A stretch of 64,000 bases of DNA from Heloderma charlesbogerti (lineage: Eukaryota; Chordata; Lepidosauria; Squamata; Helodermatidae), in NCBI GenBank assembly GCA_026122225.1, contig JANEZZ010002202.1:992001-1056000 (forward strand), in the 5' to 3' direction. Below the pieces are notes generated by a model, which was given only the letters and a program-made list of their open reading frames with translations, made no database searches and was not told the origin of the DNA. The translations under genes were made by a program, and so were the position numbers. Positions within the stretch are counted from its first letter, which is position 1, and each line of letters opens with the position of its first letter. Shown piece after piece: positions 33,379-44,169 of this stretch.

Positions 33379-34017
33379 TCAGTCAGCTCCAGGTCTTGTT
33401 TTCACTGAATGTATGGAGCTTCTCCATCTTTGGCTGCAAAGGACATAATCAATCTGATTTCGATATTGACCATCTGGTGACGTCCATGTGTAGAGTCGCC
33501 TCTTGTGCTGTTGGAAAAGAGTGTTTGCTATGATCAGCATGTTCTCTTGGCAAAACTCTATTAGCTTTTGTCCTGCTTCATTTTGTACACCAAGGCCATG
33601 CCTGCCTGTTATCCCGGTGATTTCTTGACTTCCTACTTTAGCATTCCAATCCCCTATGATGAAGAGGACATCTTTTTTTGGTGTTAGTTCTAGAAGGTGT
33701 TGTAGGTCTTCATACAACCGATCAACCTCAGCTTCTTCGGCCTCAGTGGTTGGGGCATAGACTTGAATTACTGTGATGTTGAATTGTTTGCCTTGGATTC
33801 GTACTGAGACCATTCTATCATTTTTAAGATTGTACCCCAGTACTGCTTTCCCCACCCTTTTGTTGACTATGAGTGCTACTCCATTTCTTCTAAGGGATTC
33901 TTGCCCACAATAGTAGATATGATGGTCACCTGAATTAAATTCGCCCATGCCTGTCCATTTTAGTTCGCTGATTCCCAAGATGTCGATGTTCAATCTTGCC
34001 ATCTCATGTTTGACCAC
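33379..34017 (-). pseudogene. BovB endonuclease, C-terminal two-thirds
   Basis: AP-like endonuclease residues include ISELKWTGMGEFNSGDHH, GVALIVNKRVG, VIQVYAPTTEAEEAE, FIIGDWNAKVG (catalytic GDWN) and YTWTSPDGQYRNQIDYV. The frame is cut upstream by the TAG at about 34018 and downstream by the 8-bp deletion after RPGAD. The copy at 58869-60973 is intact at both of these points. Confidence 0.9.
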
Positions 34018-34386
34018 CTACAACTTACCTTGATTCATTGATCTGACATTCCAGGTTCCTAAACAATATTGTTCTTTACAGCATCGGACTTTCTTTTCAC
34101 CGCCAGACACATCCACAGCTGAGTGTCCTTTCGGCTTTGGCCCAGCCGCTTCACTCTTTCTGGCGCTACTTGGAAATACCCTCTGCTCTTCCCCAGTAGA
34201 ATATTGGACACCTTCCGACCTGAGGGGCTCATCTTCCGGCGTCCTTTCTTTTAGCCTTGTGATACGTTCCATGGGGTTTTCTTGGCAAGAATACTGGAGT
34301 GGGTTGCCATTTCCTTCTCCAGTGGACCACATTTTGTCAGAACTCTCTGCCATGACCTGTCCGTCTTGGGTGGCCCTGCACGGCAT
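34018..34386 (-). pseudogene. BovB N-terminal region
   Basis: This reads MPCRATQDGQVMAESS to YCLGTWNVRSMNQGKL and ends in a TAG in place of Glu. It overlaps the 5' region of the LINE and the start of the endonuclease (LGTWNVRS). The copies at 7789 and 60321 have GKLEVVKHE here, which identifies the stop as a point mutation. Confidence 0.85.
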
Positions 34387-34463
34387 AGCTTATGGCTTCA
34401 CTGAGTTACGCAAGCCCCTTTGCCACAACAAGGCAGTGATCCATGAAGGGGAGTAAAAAATGT

Positions 34464-35400
34464 ACTGTATTTCAATTTCAATTCCAATAATAATTATTTC
34501 TAAATTTGTATCTATGTATATAAATTAGTATATGCAAATTTTATGAAAATAGGTGTCCTCATTGGTTCTCTTTTTCGGTGATGTCTGTCCTCTTCTTTCT
34601 GGATTCACAAGTGGTCACCCTACCAAGCTTTGGCTACTGGGCAGTATAGAAATGTAAGAAATAAATAAATAAATCATGTCAGATTGTTTGGGGTGGAGAG
34701 ACATTTTTTGTGGGGGAAGCAAAGCTCAAAAACATGCTCTTGGAAACATTTAATGTTAAGCCTCCCCCTTAAGTATTTTAAGAGCATTTCTTTTAGTTAT
34801 TGCATAAGAAGCAGGGCTCTGATTCAACAAAATGCATATTAAACACATACCTACCTTTTAAAAAGCTGAACCCTTACCGATTACTGTTTGGCAGGGAAGA
34901 TGGAGTGGGGAAACCATCACTTCTCCACTCCAAATAGCCAATTGTCAGGACCTCAGCCAAGTTTCAGAAATCCATGGTGCTGTTGAAAAGGGAAAATATG
35001 CATACTCACTGTTGGATAACCAATGGGGAATGGATGCACTGCATATATTTGTGCGAGTTCCCATCCAGCTAAGGATATGCATGAAGAAGCCCACTTCTTC
35101 TTTCCCCTAGTGGATTGAGGTGCAGATATTCTGAAGCACTGGGGAAAGAGGAAAGCTGTTCTCCCCTCCCCTCCCCTCCCTTCTCTAAATGATGTCCCAT
35201 GGCTGGCTGGGGGATGCTGGGAGCTGTAGGACTTTTTTCTGTCTAAGCATGCATAGGATTGTGCCCTTAGCTGGTTTTCTGGGCCAACACATTTCAAGAA
35301 CTAAGTGGGTAAGTATAATAACACCAACATTCAGTAAAATATCTGTTAACACACTAAAATGTAGCATGCATTTTAAGCCAATCTTTTAAGGAAGCATGAT
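34464..35400. other. Unclassified sequence
   Basis: No gene is seen. A TAAGAAATAAATAAATAAATC tail of LINE type (core AATAAATAAAT) lies at about 34660-34680, and a CCCCT repeat at 35160-35180. Confidence 0.45.
35201..35269. repeat. Half copy of palindromic MITE
   Basis: GGCTGGCTGGGGGATGCTGG, GAGCTGTAGGAC and GCATGCATAGGATTGTGCCC correspond to the right arm of 7511-7642. Confidence 0.6.
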
Positions 35401-35409
35401 GTTGTTGTA

Positions 35410-35874
35410 ATGCGGGACTTCAATTTCCCCGATATTTGTTGGGAGACAAATTCTGCAAAACATGGCCCCTCCAGGAAATTCCTGACTTATGTGGCGGATA
35501 ACTTCCTCCAACAGAAAGTAGAGGAAGGAACTAGAGGATCGGCTATCCTTGACGTCATCCTAACCAACAGAGATGACTTAGTGGATAAAGTAGCAGTTAC
35601 AGGAACTCTGGGGGAAAGCGACCATGTTTTACTTGAGTTCTTGGTTCTAAGGGAAGCAAAAGCCGAGTGTAGTCAAACGCGTACCCTGGATTTTAGGAAA
35701 GCTGATTTTCATAAACTCAGAACAATGATCAGTAAGGTCCCATGGCAAGCGATGCTAGCGAGAAAAGGAGTCCAAGATGGGTGGGAGCTTTTAAAAAAGG
35801 AAATTCTCAAGGCACTATCACAAGCAATTCCAACAAGAAGAAAAGGTGGAAGACAACAGAAGAAGCCAATGTAG
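35410..35874 (+). pseudogene. CR1 endonuclease fragment
   Basis: DFNFPDICWETNS, ILDVILTNRDDLVDKV and GESDHVLLEF are the C-terminal half of the CR1 AP-like endonuclease (catalytic Asp and SDH). It then enters the linker. Stop TAG follows KKPM, but LHKKLRDDLKTKKDTYRK continues the same reading to the hAT insertion. Confidence 0.88.
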
Positions 35875-35928
35875 CTTCACAAAAAGCTTAGGGATGACCT
35901 GAAAACAAAAAAGGACACATATAGGAAG

Positions 35929-36898
35929 TAGGGATGGCGGAGAATTTCTCCCCGAAACTTCAGGGGGCCGAGCGCCAACGTGTTCGGCCCCCCGAACAAG
36001 TTTCGGGGAGAAATCCTCCGCACCCCCCCCGCACCCCGCACCCTCCCCGGGACAGGACTTACCTTCACCGAATGTCCCTCCCGGTGGCTGGTCCGGCCGG
36101 CGGTTCGGCGGGTGTTCGAGCGAGGCGGGAGCAGCAGCCGGTCTTTCGACCGGCTGCCGCCGCCGCCATTGCAATGAAAGGAAAAAAAAAAAAAGCCCCC
36201 TGATAGGCTACGTGACGATTCACGTAGCCTATCACGGCTAGATTTGCAAAGTCAGCCGTGATAGGCTACGTGAATCGTCACGTAGCCTATCACGGGTGAC
36301 TTAAAAAAAAAAAAAAAAAGAGTGTACGGATAATGGCGGCCCCCATAGGGAGCCGCCATTCCCGTTCCTTATTTGGTCGCTGTAGTCTACGTAAATGTTT
36401 ATGTAGACTACGGCGAAAATAAGGGCAACGCTATTTGCGTTGCCCTTATTTTCGCCGTAGTCTACTTAAACATTTACGTAGACTACAGCAACTAAATAAG
36501 GAACGCGAATGGCGGCTCCCTATGGGGGCCGCCATTCGCGTACGCGCTTTTTTTTTTTTTTTTTAAGTCACCCGTGATAGGCTACGTGACGATTCACGTA
36601 GCCAATCAAGGCTGACTCTGCAGATCTAGCCGTGATAGGCTACGTGAATCGTCACGTAGCCTATCAGGGGGCGTTTTTTTTTACTTTCGCATTCGCGGCC
36701 GGGCGAGGCGAGGCGCCTCCTCCCCGGCCTGAATTTCGGCTGGGCAAGGCGGGAAGCCTCCCCCCCGGCCTGAATTTCGGCCGGGCGAGGCGGGAAGCCT
36801 CCCCCCCCGGCCTGAACTTCGCGGGGGGACCAGCGAAGCGCCTCCCCCCCACCGCGAACGGCCTTCGACGACAGGTAAGTGACTTTCGTCCACCCCTA
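35929..36898. mobile_element. Palindromic hAT-type MITE inside CR1 ORF2
   Basis: TAGGGATGGCGGAGAATTTC starts and CCACCCCTA ends the element. The exact duplication ATAGGAAG lies at 35921-35928 and 36899-36906. The left B side has GACTTACCTTCACC (outward AGGTAAGT) and GCCGCCGCCGCCATTGC. Hairpins run 36199-36667, centred at about 36432 (GGGCAACGCTATTTGCGTTG). The right A side has four tandem G/C units and GACAGGTAAGTGACTTTCG. It splits the CR1 linker between TYRK and WKEGQVTKEEY. Confidence 0.96.
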
Positions 36899-37047
36899 AT
36901 AGGAAGTGGAAAGAAGGCCAAGTAACAAAGGAAGAGTACAGGCAGATAGCACAGAATTGCAGGGATGGCGTCAGGAAGGCTAAAGCTGAGAATGAGCTGA
37001 GTTTAGCAAGGGATGTTAAAAACAACAAAAAGGCTTTCTTCAGCTAC

Positions 37048-38652
37048 GTGCATAGTAAAAGGCAGAGGAAAGAAATGGTGGTTCAGCTATTAAATAAGGA
37101 TGGCAAAATGATAACAGATGACAAAGAAAAGGCAGAGGTGCTCAATTCCTACTTTGGCTCAGTCTTCTCCCAAAAGAGGGTCTATGACCCCCCTGGCAAA
37201 GGCGTAGTACAGGCTGAAGGGGCAGGATTGCAGCTTGAGATCGACAGGCATATGGTCAAGGAACACCTCATTACTTTGAATGAGTTCACATCTCCAGGGC
37301 CAGATGAACTGCATCCTAGAGTCATAAAGGAACTGGCAGAAGAACTCTCAGAACCGCTGTCTATTCTCTTTGAGAAATCATGGAGGACAGGGGAAGTGCC
37401 AGATGACTGGAGGAGGGCTAACGTTGTCCCTATCTTCAAAAAGGGCAAAAAGGAGGAACCTGGGAACTACAGACCAGTCAGTCTGACATCAATCTCTGGG
37501 AAAATTCTGGAGCAGATCATAAAGCAATCCATCTGGAAGCACCTTGACAACAATGCCGTGATTACTCGAAGCCAACGTGGATTTGTCAAAAACAAGTCCT
37601 GCCAGACAAATCTGATCTCATTTTTTGATCAAGTAACCTCCCTTGTAGACCGTGGGAATGCTGTAGACATCATATACTTCGACTTCAGCAAAGCTTTCGA
37701 CAAAGTGCCCCATGATATCCTGATGAGCAAACTAGCTCAAAATGGGCTAGATGAAACAACAATCCGGTGGATCCACAGTTGGCTACAGAATCGGACTCAA
37801 AGAGTGCTTATCAATGGGACCTTCTCAAATTGGGGAGAGGTAACGAGTGGGGTACCGCAGGGCTCAGTCCTGGGCCCAGTGCTCTTCAACATTTTTATGA
37901 ATGACTTGGAGGAGGAAGTGCAGGGAATGCTGATCAGATTTGCAGATGACACAAAATTGGGCGGAATAGCGAATACTTTGGAAGACAGAAACAAAATTCA
38001 AAGTGATCTGGATAGACTGGAGCGCTGGGCAGAAAACGACAGAATGACATTTAATAGGGACAAATGCCAAATTCTGCACCTAGGAAAAAGAAACCAAATG
38101 CACAGTTACAAGATGGGGGATACGTGGCTCAACCACACTACAAGCGAGAAGGATCTTGGAATTGTTGTCGATCACAAGCTGAATATGAGCCAACAATGTG
38201 ATGTGGCTGCAAAAAAGGCAAATGCTATTTTGGGCTGCATTCATAGAAGCATCGCTTCCAAATCCTGGGAAGTACTAGTTCCCCTCTACTCAGCACTGGT
38301 TAGGCTTCATCTGGAGTACTGTGTCCAGTTCTGGGCACCACACTTTAAGAAGGATGCAGACAAACTGGAGAGGGTTCAGAGGAGGGCAACAAAGATGATC
38401 AGGGGACTGGAAACAAAGCCCTATGAAGAGAGACTGAAAGAACTGGGCATGTTTAGCCTTGAGAAGAGAAGACTGAGGGGAGATATGATAGCACTCTTCA
38501 AGTACTTGAAAGGTTGTCACAGAGAAGAAGGCCAGGATCTCTTCTTGATCATCCCAGAGTGCAGGACACGGAATAATGGGCTCAAGTTACAGGAAGCCAG
38601 ATTCCGGCTGAACATCAGGAAAAACTTCCTGACTGTAAGAGCAATACGATAA
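37048..38652 (+). pseudogene. CR1 reverse transcriptase (534 codons open)
   Basis: This is the reverse transcriptase of CR1. Motifs in order: VVPIFKKGKKEEPGNYRPVS (residues about 127-146), IYFDFSKAFDKVPHDIL (motif A, about 214), SGVPQGSVLGPVLFNIFMND (motif B, about 270) and FADDTKLGG (motif C, catalytic ADD). The C-terminal region runs PLYSALVRLHLEYCVQFWAP to RRLRGDMIALFKYLKG. The true frame extends upstream to the hAT junction (about 36907), so the ATG at 37048 is only an internal methionine. A TAA after RAIR removes the last 25 or so residues. Confidence 0.9.
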
Positions 38653-38832
38653 TGGAACCAATTACCTGGGGAGGTGGTGGGCTCTCCCACACTGGAGGCC
38701 TTCAAGACGAGGCTGGACAGCCATTTCTCAGGGATGCTCTGACTTGGATTCCTGCATTGAGCAGGGGGCTGGACTCTATGGCCTTGTAGGCCCCTTCCAA
38801 CCCTACTATTCTATGATACTATTCTATGATTC

Positions 38833-39228
38833 ATGTTTATGGGTTCAGTTCCGTGGTGGTTTCTGTCATGGAGTGATTATCTGTGTAGACTAGAGAGTAT
38901 ATCTTGCACGCAAACTAGCCATTTTATTATTTATTTATTTGCAATATTTATATGCCGCCTTTCCATCCATGTCACCAAGGTGGTGTACAGCGATACAAAT
39001 AGAAACAATAATACATAAATAGTAATAAACCCATATTAAAACATTGAAACATTAAAAACCATAACATTAGACATTTTAACATGTGTCTAATTTCTCTGGT
39101 CTCCTGAAACAAAGGAAGCCATTTTAAAGAGTTAAAAAAAAAAAAAAGCATACGGTGTAGCACTATGAAGAGCAGATAATAAATGTTTTTGTCTTATTCT
39201 CAAAATTGCTCTCTCAATTCCCATTGTT
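38833..39228. repeat. LINE-like tail in unclassified sequence
   Basis: At 38927-39040, TTATTTATTTATTTGCAATA, ATATGCCGCCTTTCC and ACAGCGATACAAATAG resemble the shared L2-like/SINE tail. Otherwise nothing is recognised. Confidence 0.45.
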
Positions 39229-39330
39229 GTTGTTGCTGTTGTTCAGTCGTGTCCGACTCTTCGTGACCCCATGGACCATGGCACTCCAGGCCTTCCTGTC
39301 CTCTGCTCCCTCCCGGACTGTGCTCTAGTT
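39229..39330 (-). mobile_element. BovB 3' terminal fragment
   Basis: GTTGTTGTTGCTGTTG, GTCGTGTCCGACTCTTCGTG and CTCCAGGCCTTCCTGTCC match the last 100 bp of BovB. The element is truncated at about 39330, after CTCTAGTTCAT. Confidence 0.85.
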
Positions 39331-39966
39331 CATCTCAACTCCCACAGATGTCATCAATCTCATAGTTGTTAATAAATTAGCAGCAGGGCACATGGAGAAT
39401 TGGCGCTAAAAAAATCATTTCATGTCATTCACTGTGGTATAATTCCTTATTCCACCATTAGAGACACTTCAGGTGCATTTTCATACGCCCTCAGGTCCTT
39501 TCAAATCCTTTTCAAGGCACAAATGGTCACTTGCATGAAATAAACCTTTCTCCTCTCTCCCACCAAAATTCCATAGTTTCTCAGAAGAGCCAGAAAATAT
39601 CAGAAGAGGCAGATAACAAAGTCAGATTTCAAACGTGTATCTAGGTACAATGATGACAGCCCAGTGAGCAATCACAGGGTGGAAAAGTGTATTAAGCAAG
39701 TAGGTGGACTAAGCCAAGAAATTTAAAATGCATTGAATTTAAAATTTAAAATGCACTGCAATATATTTATATATTGCAGTGTCCTTGAGATCAGATAGTC
39801 TGGGTTGATTTGGCTTACACAACATTATTGGGGGGGAAAGCACCTTATGCTCATAATGCATTTTAGGAATCTACATGAAAGTCAAAAACATGGCCTCCTT
39901 AGGATACATAAAGCTGATAAGAACAGTCTTGCTAGTGTTATTAATAGAAGCTACCTGTTTGACCTG
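39331..39966. other. Unclassified sequence
   Basis: No gene is seen. A short AT-rich palindrome, ACTGCAATATA/TATATTGCAGT, is at about 39755-39781. Confidence 0.5.
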
Positions 39967-40147
39967 GGAAAGATTGAAGGCAAAAGGAGAAGGGGATGGC
40001 AGAGGATGAGATGGATAGATAGCATCACCGATGCAATGAATATGGACTTGAGCATGCTCCGGGAGAGAGCGGAGGACAGGAAGGCCTGGCGTGCTATGGT
40101 CCATGGGGTCACGAAGAGTCGAACACGACTGAACGACTGAACAACAC
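39967..40147 (+). mobile_element. BovB 3' fragment
   Basis: The frame reads GKIEGKRRRGWQRMRWIDSITDAMNMDLSMLRERAEDRKAW (matching the C-terminus of 31230-33344 in parts such as ITDAMNM and RRRG). It ends with GAACGACTGAACAAC. This is a 5'-truncated copy of about 180 bp. Confidence 0.88.
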
Positions 40148-40505
40148 CTGTTTCACAGAGCGACACAAAACCTGAGAGATGCTGACAGAGGTCTCCTATT
40201 TTAGTAATTCTGTCTATGCATCTTTGGACTAAGGCATCAGAAGCCAGAATAACACTTTCAGGAAGGAACAAAGCAATGTGATTATGCACATATTAATTAT
40301 ATCGAATAACGAGCAGTATCCGATGCTGCCTGCCCTTGTGGGGCCCACCACCACTTTTATTCCATGCATGGCCAGCCCTGCTGACGCTGTTGTGCAAGCA
40401 GTGCCCATTGTTTGCACACCAGAGATTTAGCACTTCGAAGGGCACGTCCCCACATGAGCCGAAATATTCATTTGCGAGCGGAGATGGGTTAAAGAAGACA
40501 CAGAC

Positions 40506-42385
40506 TAAGGATGTACGAAACACTTACCTTATTCCATGCCGGGGCATCCACAGTGGGGGAAGCAGGCACTCCATCCCTCCCCCCAGAATCCTCCCTGGCC
40601 GGCTCCACGGAGCCGCTGGCTGGAGCCGGCCACAGCTGGAGTTCCGGCCACGGCCGGGCTGCTGCGGCCGCAAAGGGCAGCCGTTAGCTACCGCCATTTG
40701 CGTCCTTGCAGGCAGCCATGATAGACTACTAGGGATGGACAAAAGGGACTTATCTGGTCCTGCAGCTTGCTTCGCGGTGGGGGGGAGGCACTTCGGTTCT
40801 CCCCCGGAAGTTCAGGCAAGGGGGGGGGAGGCGTCCCATCTCGCCTGGGTGAAATTCAGGCCGGGGGGGAGGTGCCCCATCCCTCGCCACCGAAATTCAG
40901 GCCGGGGAGGAGCGCCCCGTCTACCTGGCCGCAAAAAAAAAAAGTAAAGTAAAAAAAAACAACACACACCCGTGATAGGCTACGTAACGATTTACGTAGC
41001 CTATCACGGCTAGATTTCCAAAGTCAGCCATGATAGGCTATGTAAATCATCACGTAGCCTATCATGGGTGACTTTGGGGGAAAAAAAAAAAGCGCGTACG
41101 CAAATGGCGGCACCCATTGGGCTATTTGCGTTGCCCTTATTTTCACCGTAGTCTACGTAAATCTTTAAGTAGACTAGATGTGCCAAACTAAGGAATGCAG
41201 ATGGCAGCGCCCCATGGGCGCCGCCATTTGTGTACGCGCTTTTTTTTTTTTTCAAAGTCACCCGTGATAGGCTACGTGACGATTTATGCAGCCTATCACA
41301 GCTGACTTTGGAAATCTAGCCATGATAGGCTACGTAAATCGTTACGTAGCCTATCACGGGTGTGTTTTGTTTGTTTTTTACTTTCCTTTTTTATTTTGCA
41401 ATGGCGGCGGCAGCAGCCGGTCAGAAGAACAGCCACCGCCGCCCCCGCCAAAACGCCGCCGAAACGCCGCCGGGACCCGCCGCCAAGAGGGACATTCGCC
41501 GAAGGTAAGTCCCATCGTGGGGGGCGGGGGCCGGCAGAGAATTTCCCCAACACTTTCGGGGGGCTGAATGCATCGGCACTCGGCCTCCCGAAGATTCGTG
41601 GAGAAATTCTCAGCCAACCCTAAGGCTATATAAGTATTTACGTAGCCGCCGCCGTTTGCATCCCTGTATTCAGCCATGATAGGCTATGTAAAGACTTACA
41701 TAGCCTATCACGTCTGGGTTAAAAAAAAAAAAAAAGTGTACACAAATGGCGGCGGCTATGGCCGCCGCCATTTGCATTCCCTATTTTTGTTTGTCTTAGT
41801 CTACGTAAATATTTATGTAGACTAAGATGACAAAACTAAGGGGGAATGCAAATAGTGTAGTGGACACTATTTGCGTTCTCTTTTATTTTTACCGTCTTAA
41901 TCTACGTAAATATTTACGTAGACTAAGACAGCGATAATAAGGGGGAAGGCAAATAGCGTCCACTACGCTATTTGCGTTCCCCCTTAGTTTCACCGTCTTA
42001 GTCTACGTAAATATTTACGTAGACTAAGACAACCAAAAATAGGGAACGCAAATGGTGGTGGCCGTAGCTGCCGCCAGTTGTGTACGTGTTTTTTCTTTTT
42101 TTAACCCAGACGTGATAGGCTACGTAAGTCTTTACGTGGCCTATCATGAATGGGGGGGGGAAATACTGCAAATGGCGGCGGCGGCCGGTCGGAAGACCAG
42201 CCGCCGCTGAAGTCACCATTGGAGCCGCCGCCGTCTGGAACATCAGCCTCAGGTAAGTCTCATTCCGGGGGGGATCCGCGGGGAGTGGGGGGGGTGGCAG
42301 GCCGTTCCGCCACAGAGTTCGGGGGGCCGAATGCACTGGCATTCGGTCTCACCGAGATCCGTGGTGGAATTCTCTGACATCCCTA
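40506..42385. mobile_element. Composite hAT-type palindromic region
   Basis: TAAGGATGTACGAAACACTT starts an A-type end, and CTCTGACATCCCTA at 42385 is a B-type end. In between, 40730-41622 is a second complete element. The remaining DNA (40506-40729 plus 41623-42385) reads as one hAT-type copy. A TGATAGACTAC arm at 40718-40729 continues with AGGCTATATAAGTATTTACG at 41623. Hairpins follow at 41680-41714, 41735-41775, 41793-41826, 41890-41930, 41996-42030, 42040-42080 and 42110-42147. GCCTCAGGTAAGTCTC is at about 42246-42261. The flanking octamers do not match (ACACAGAC, TCTGGGCA), so a single origin is likely but not proven. Confidence 0.7.
40730..41622. mobile_element. Palindromic hAT-type MITE nested in another copy
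   Basis: TAGGGATGGACAAAAGGGAC starts and CAGCCAACCCTA ends the element. The left flank is TAGACTAC and the right flank (T)AGGCTATA, which match if one base was lost at the junction. The insertion therefore lies in the loop of a host hairpin. The A end has four tandem G/C units (40780-40930). Hairpins are at 40970-41007, 41026-41068 and onward to 41360. ATGGCGGCGGCAGCAGCC is at 41401 and CCGAAGGTAAGTCCC at about 41500. Confidence 0.85.
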
Positions 42386-42523
42386 TCTGGGCATGTTATC
42401 TTGATTGACGCATTTCTCTTTGGTATATCTTCTTTGAACACCCAGTCATCTTTGGCCATTTTTGGTCATATCCACCCAAACACCTCCTCCTAGTTGTCGC
42501 TTGTGCTCAGGGCTACACTTCCC
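42386..42523. other. Short unclassified spacer
   Basis: Ordinary sequence between two hAT-type elements. Nothing is recognised. Confidence 0.5.
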
Positions 42524-42531
42524 TGCCCAAC

Positions 42532-43060
42532 TAGGGATGTTAGAGAATTCTGCCACGGATCCCAGGCGGGCCGAATTTCAGTGAATTCAGCCCCCCCGGA
42601 ATCCGTTGCAGAACAGAGCCCCCCGTCCCACCACCCTGTGAAAGCCCTGCGAAACAGAGCCTACCTGGCTGCGGCTCTGGCTCTGGCTCCGGCTCCAGTG
42701 GTGGCAGTGGTGGCAGCAGCTCTGGCCGCTGCCAGGCTGCTGCGGCTGCAAATGGTGGCCGTTTAGTGGCCGCCATTTGCATCCCTAACCCGACTCGTGA
42801 TAGGCTATGTATATATTTACATAGCCTATCACGGGCTTGCATAGTGACGCAAATGGCGTCCCCTACACAGGACGTCATTTGCATCCACAGCATCCTGGCA
42901 GCGGCTGGAGGCCCTGCCGTGAGTTGGCCTGACTGGCGGTTCCGCAGCCTGGCCTCAGAGCAGAGCCGGCCAGGCAGGATTCCGAGGGGGAGGAACGGAT
43001 TGCCTCCCCCCACCTGCGGAACCCGGCAGAGCCAGGTAAGCAGGGTTTTGTACACCCCTA
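42532..43060. mobile_element. Short palindromic hAT-type MITE
   Basis: TAGGGATGTTAGAGAATTCT starts and GTACACCCCTA ends the element. The exact duplication TGCCCAAC lies at 42524-42531 and 43061-43068. Only one TGATAGGCTATG hairpin is present (42798-42832), between CAAATGGTGGCC/GGCCGCCATTTGC and CAAATGGCGTCC/GGACGTCATTTGC pairs. The right end has GAGCCAGGTAAGCAGGG, an outward donor-like site, and the left end has CCTACCTGGC, its mirror. Confidence 0.94.
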
Positions 43061-43068
43061 TGCCCAAC

Positions 43069-43344
43069 TAGCATCGAGTAAGGACATTCCCTTATCAGCA
43101 GGTGTACACCACGAGATGTCAAAATGGTACTTTTCCTCCTCTCAGTAGGCATCTGAACATGCTCATTTCTGCTGTTCATCTCACTTAGACACTCTGCCAG
43201 CACGTCGTGGCCTTGAGCAAGCTCTGTGAAGCCGCTTGTAAAGACAGCCGCATTTCTTCCCCCTTCTTCAAAGACAGTCCTGCAAAATCTCAGTTAGAGT
43301 CTCAGTTGGTGAAATAACATCGTTAAGCATAGAATCAAACTTCA
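43069..43344. other. Unclassified spacer
   Basis: No gene or repeat is recognised between two hAT-type elements. Confidence 0.5.
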
Positions 43345-43352
43345 CGGTCTTC

Positions 43353-44169
43353 TAGGGATGGCAGAGAATTTCTCCACAAATCTCTGGGAGGCCGAATGCC
43401 AATGCATTCAGCCCCCTGAAATTGGTGGGGAAATTCTCCGCCACCCCCCCTGCCACCCTCCCCCGGGATGGGACTTACCTCTGTCGAATGTCCCTCTTGG
43501 TGGCGGGTCCCGGTGGCGTTTTGGCGGCATTTCGGCGGGGGCGAGGGCCGGTCTTCCGACTGGCTGCCGCTGCCACCATTTCCCAGTAAAATAATAATAA
43601 TAAAAAAACACGTGATAGGCTACGTAACGATTTACATAGCCTATCACAGCTAGATTTTCAAAGTCAGCCGTGATAGGCTACGTAAATCGTTACGTAGCCT
43701 ATCACGGGTGACTTTGGGGGGGGGGGAAAAAGCGCGTATGCAAATAGCGTTACCCTTATTTTCGCTGTAGTCTACGTAAATCTTTACGTAGACTACCCGT
43801 GCCCAGATAAGGAATGCAAATGGCGGCGCCCATGGCGCCGCCATTTGCGTACGCACTTTTTTTTTTTTCAAAGTCACCCGTGATAGGCTACGTAATGATT
43901 TACGTAGCCTATCACAGCTGACTTTGGAAATCTAGCCATGATAGGCTACATAGATCGTTACGTAGCCTATCATGTTTTTTTTTTTTTTTTACTGTTTACT
44001 TTTTTATTTCATGGCCGGGGAGACGGGGAGCTCCCCCCCGGCCAGAATTTCAGCGGCGAGGGGTGGGGCGCCTCCCCCCTGCCAAAAATTTCGGAGGGAG
44101 AACCGAAGCGCCTCCCCCCCACACCAAAAACAGCTGCGGGACCAGGTAAGGGACTTTCGTCCATCCTTA
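43353..44169. mobile_element. Palindromic hAT-type MITE (B left, A right)
   Basis: TAGGGATGGCAGAGAATTTC starts and CGTCCATCCTTA ends the element. The flanks CGGTCTTC and TGGTCTTC match at 7 of 8. Hairpins are at 43611-43648, 43668-43706, 43735-43800, 43815-43852 and 43876-43976. The A end reads CCAGGTAAGGGACTTTCG. The central core is partly deleted, because only the right half of the AAATAGCGTTACCC arm remains. Confidence 0.93.

Larger units (their letters stand above)
31236..34451 (-). mobile_element. Nearly full-length BovB (RTE) LINE
   Basis: A 12-bp direct repeat, AGTAAAAAATGT, flanks the copy at 31224-31235 and 34452-34463. This is an intact insertion of about 3.2 kb on the minus strand with a GTT-repeat 3' end. 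It contains the 5' region, the endonuclease and the reverse transcriptase. Relative to the copy at 58869-60973 I see one nonsense change (GAG to TAG at about 34016-34018, after GKL). I also see an 8-bp deletion at about 33376, where the D copy has TGAGCCAC, which shifts the frame between endonuclease and reverse transcriptase. It is the best-preserved mobile element in the window but cannot be active as it stands. Confidence 0.95.
35401..38832 (+). mobile_element. CR1 LINE, 5'-truncated, with hAT insertion
   Basis: The element starts within the endonuclease (VVMRDFNFPDICWE; the usual GDFN glycine is an arginine). It runs through the reverse transcriptase and ends in the CR1 tail CTATTCTATGATACTATTCTATGAT (unit TTCTATGAT). 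Coding is broken by a stop at 35872-35874, by the hAT element 35929-36898 and by a TAA at about 38650 within RAIR-WNQLPGEVV. Otherwise the reading is remarkably complete, so it is fairly young for a CR1. Confidence 0.93.

Noticed and set aside
35889..35896. TAGGGATG as another hAT end
   Set aside because: It falls within CR1 codons for KKLRDDLK and has no matching end or duplication, so it is coincidental. The real end is at 35929.
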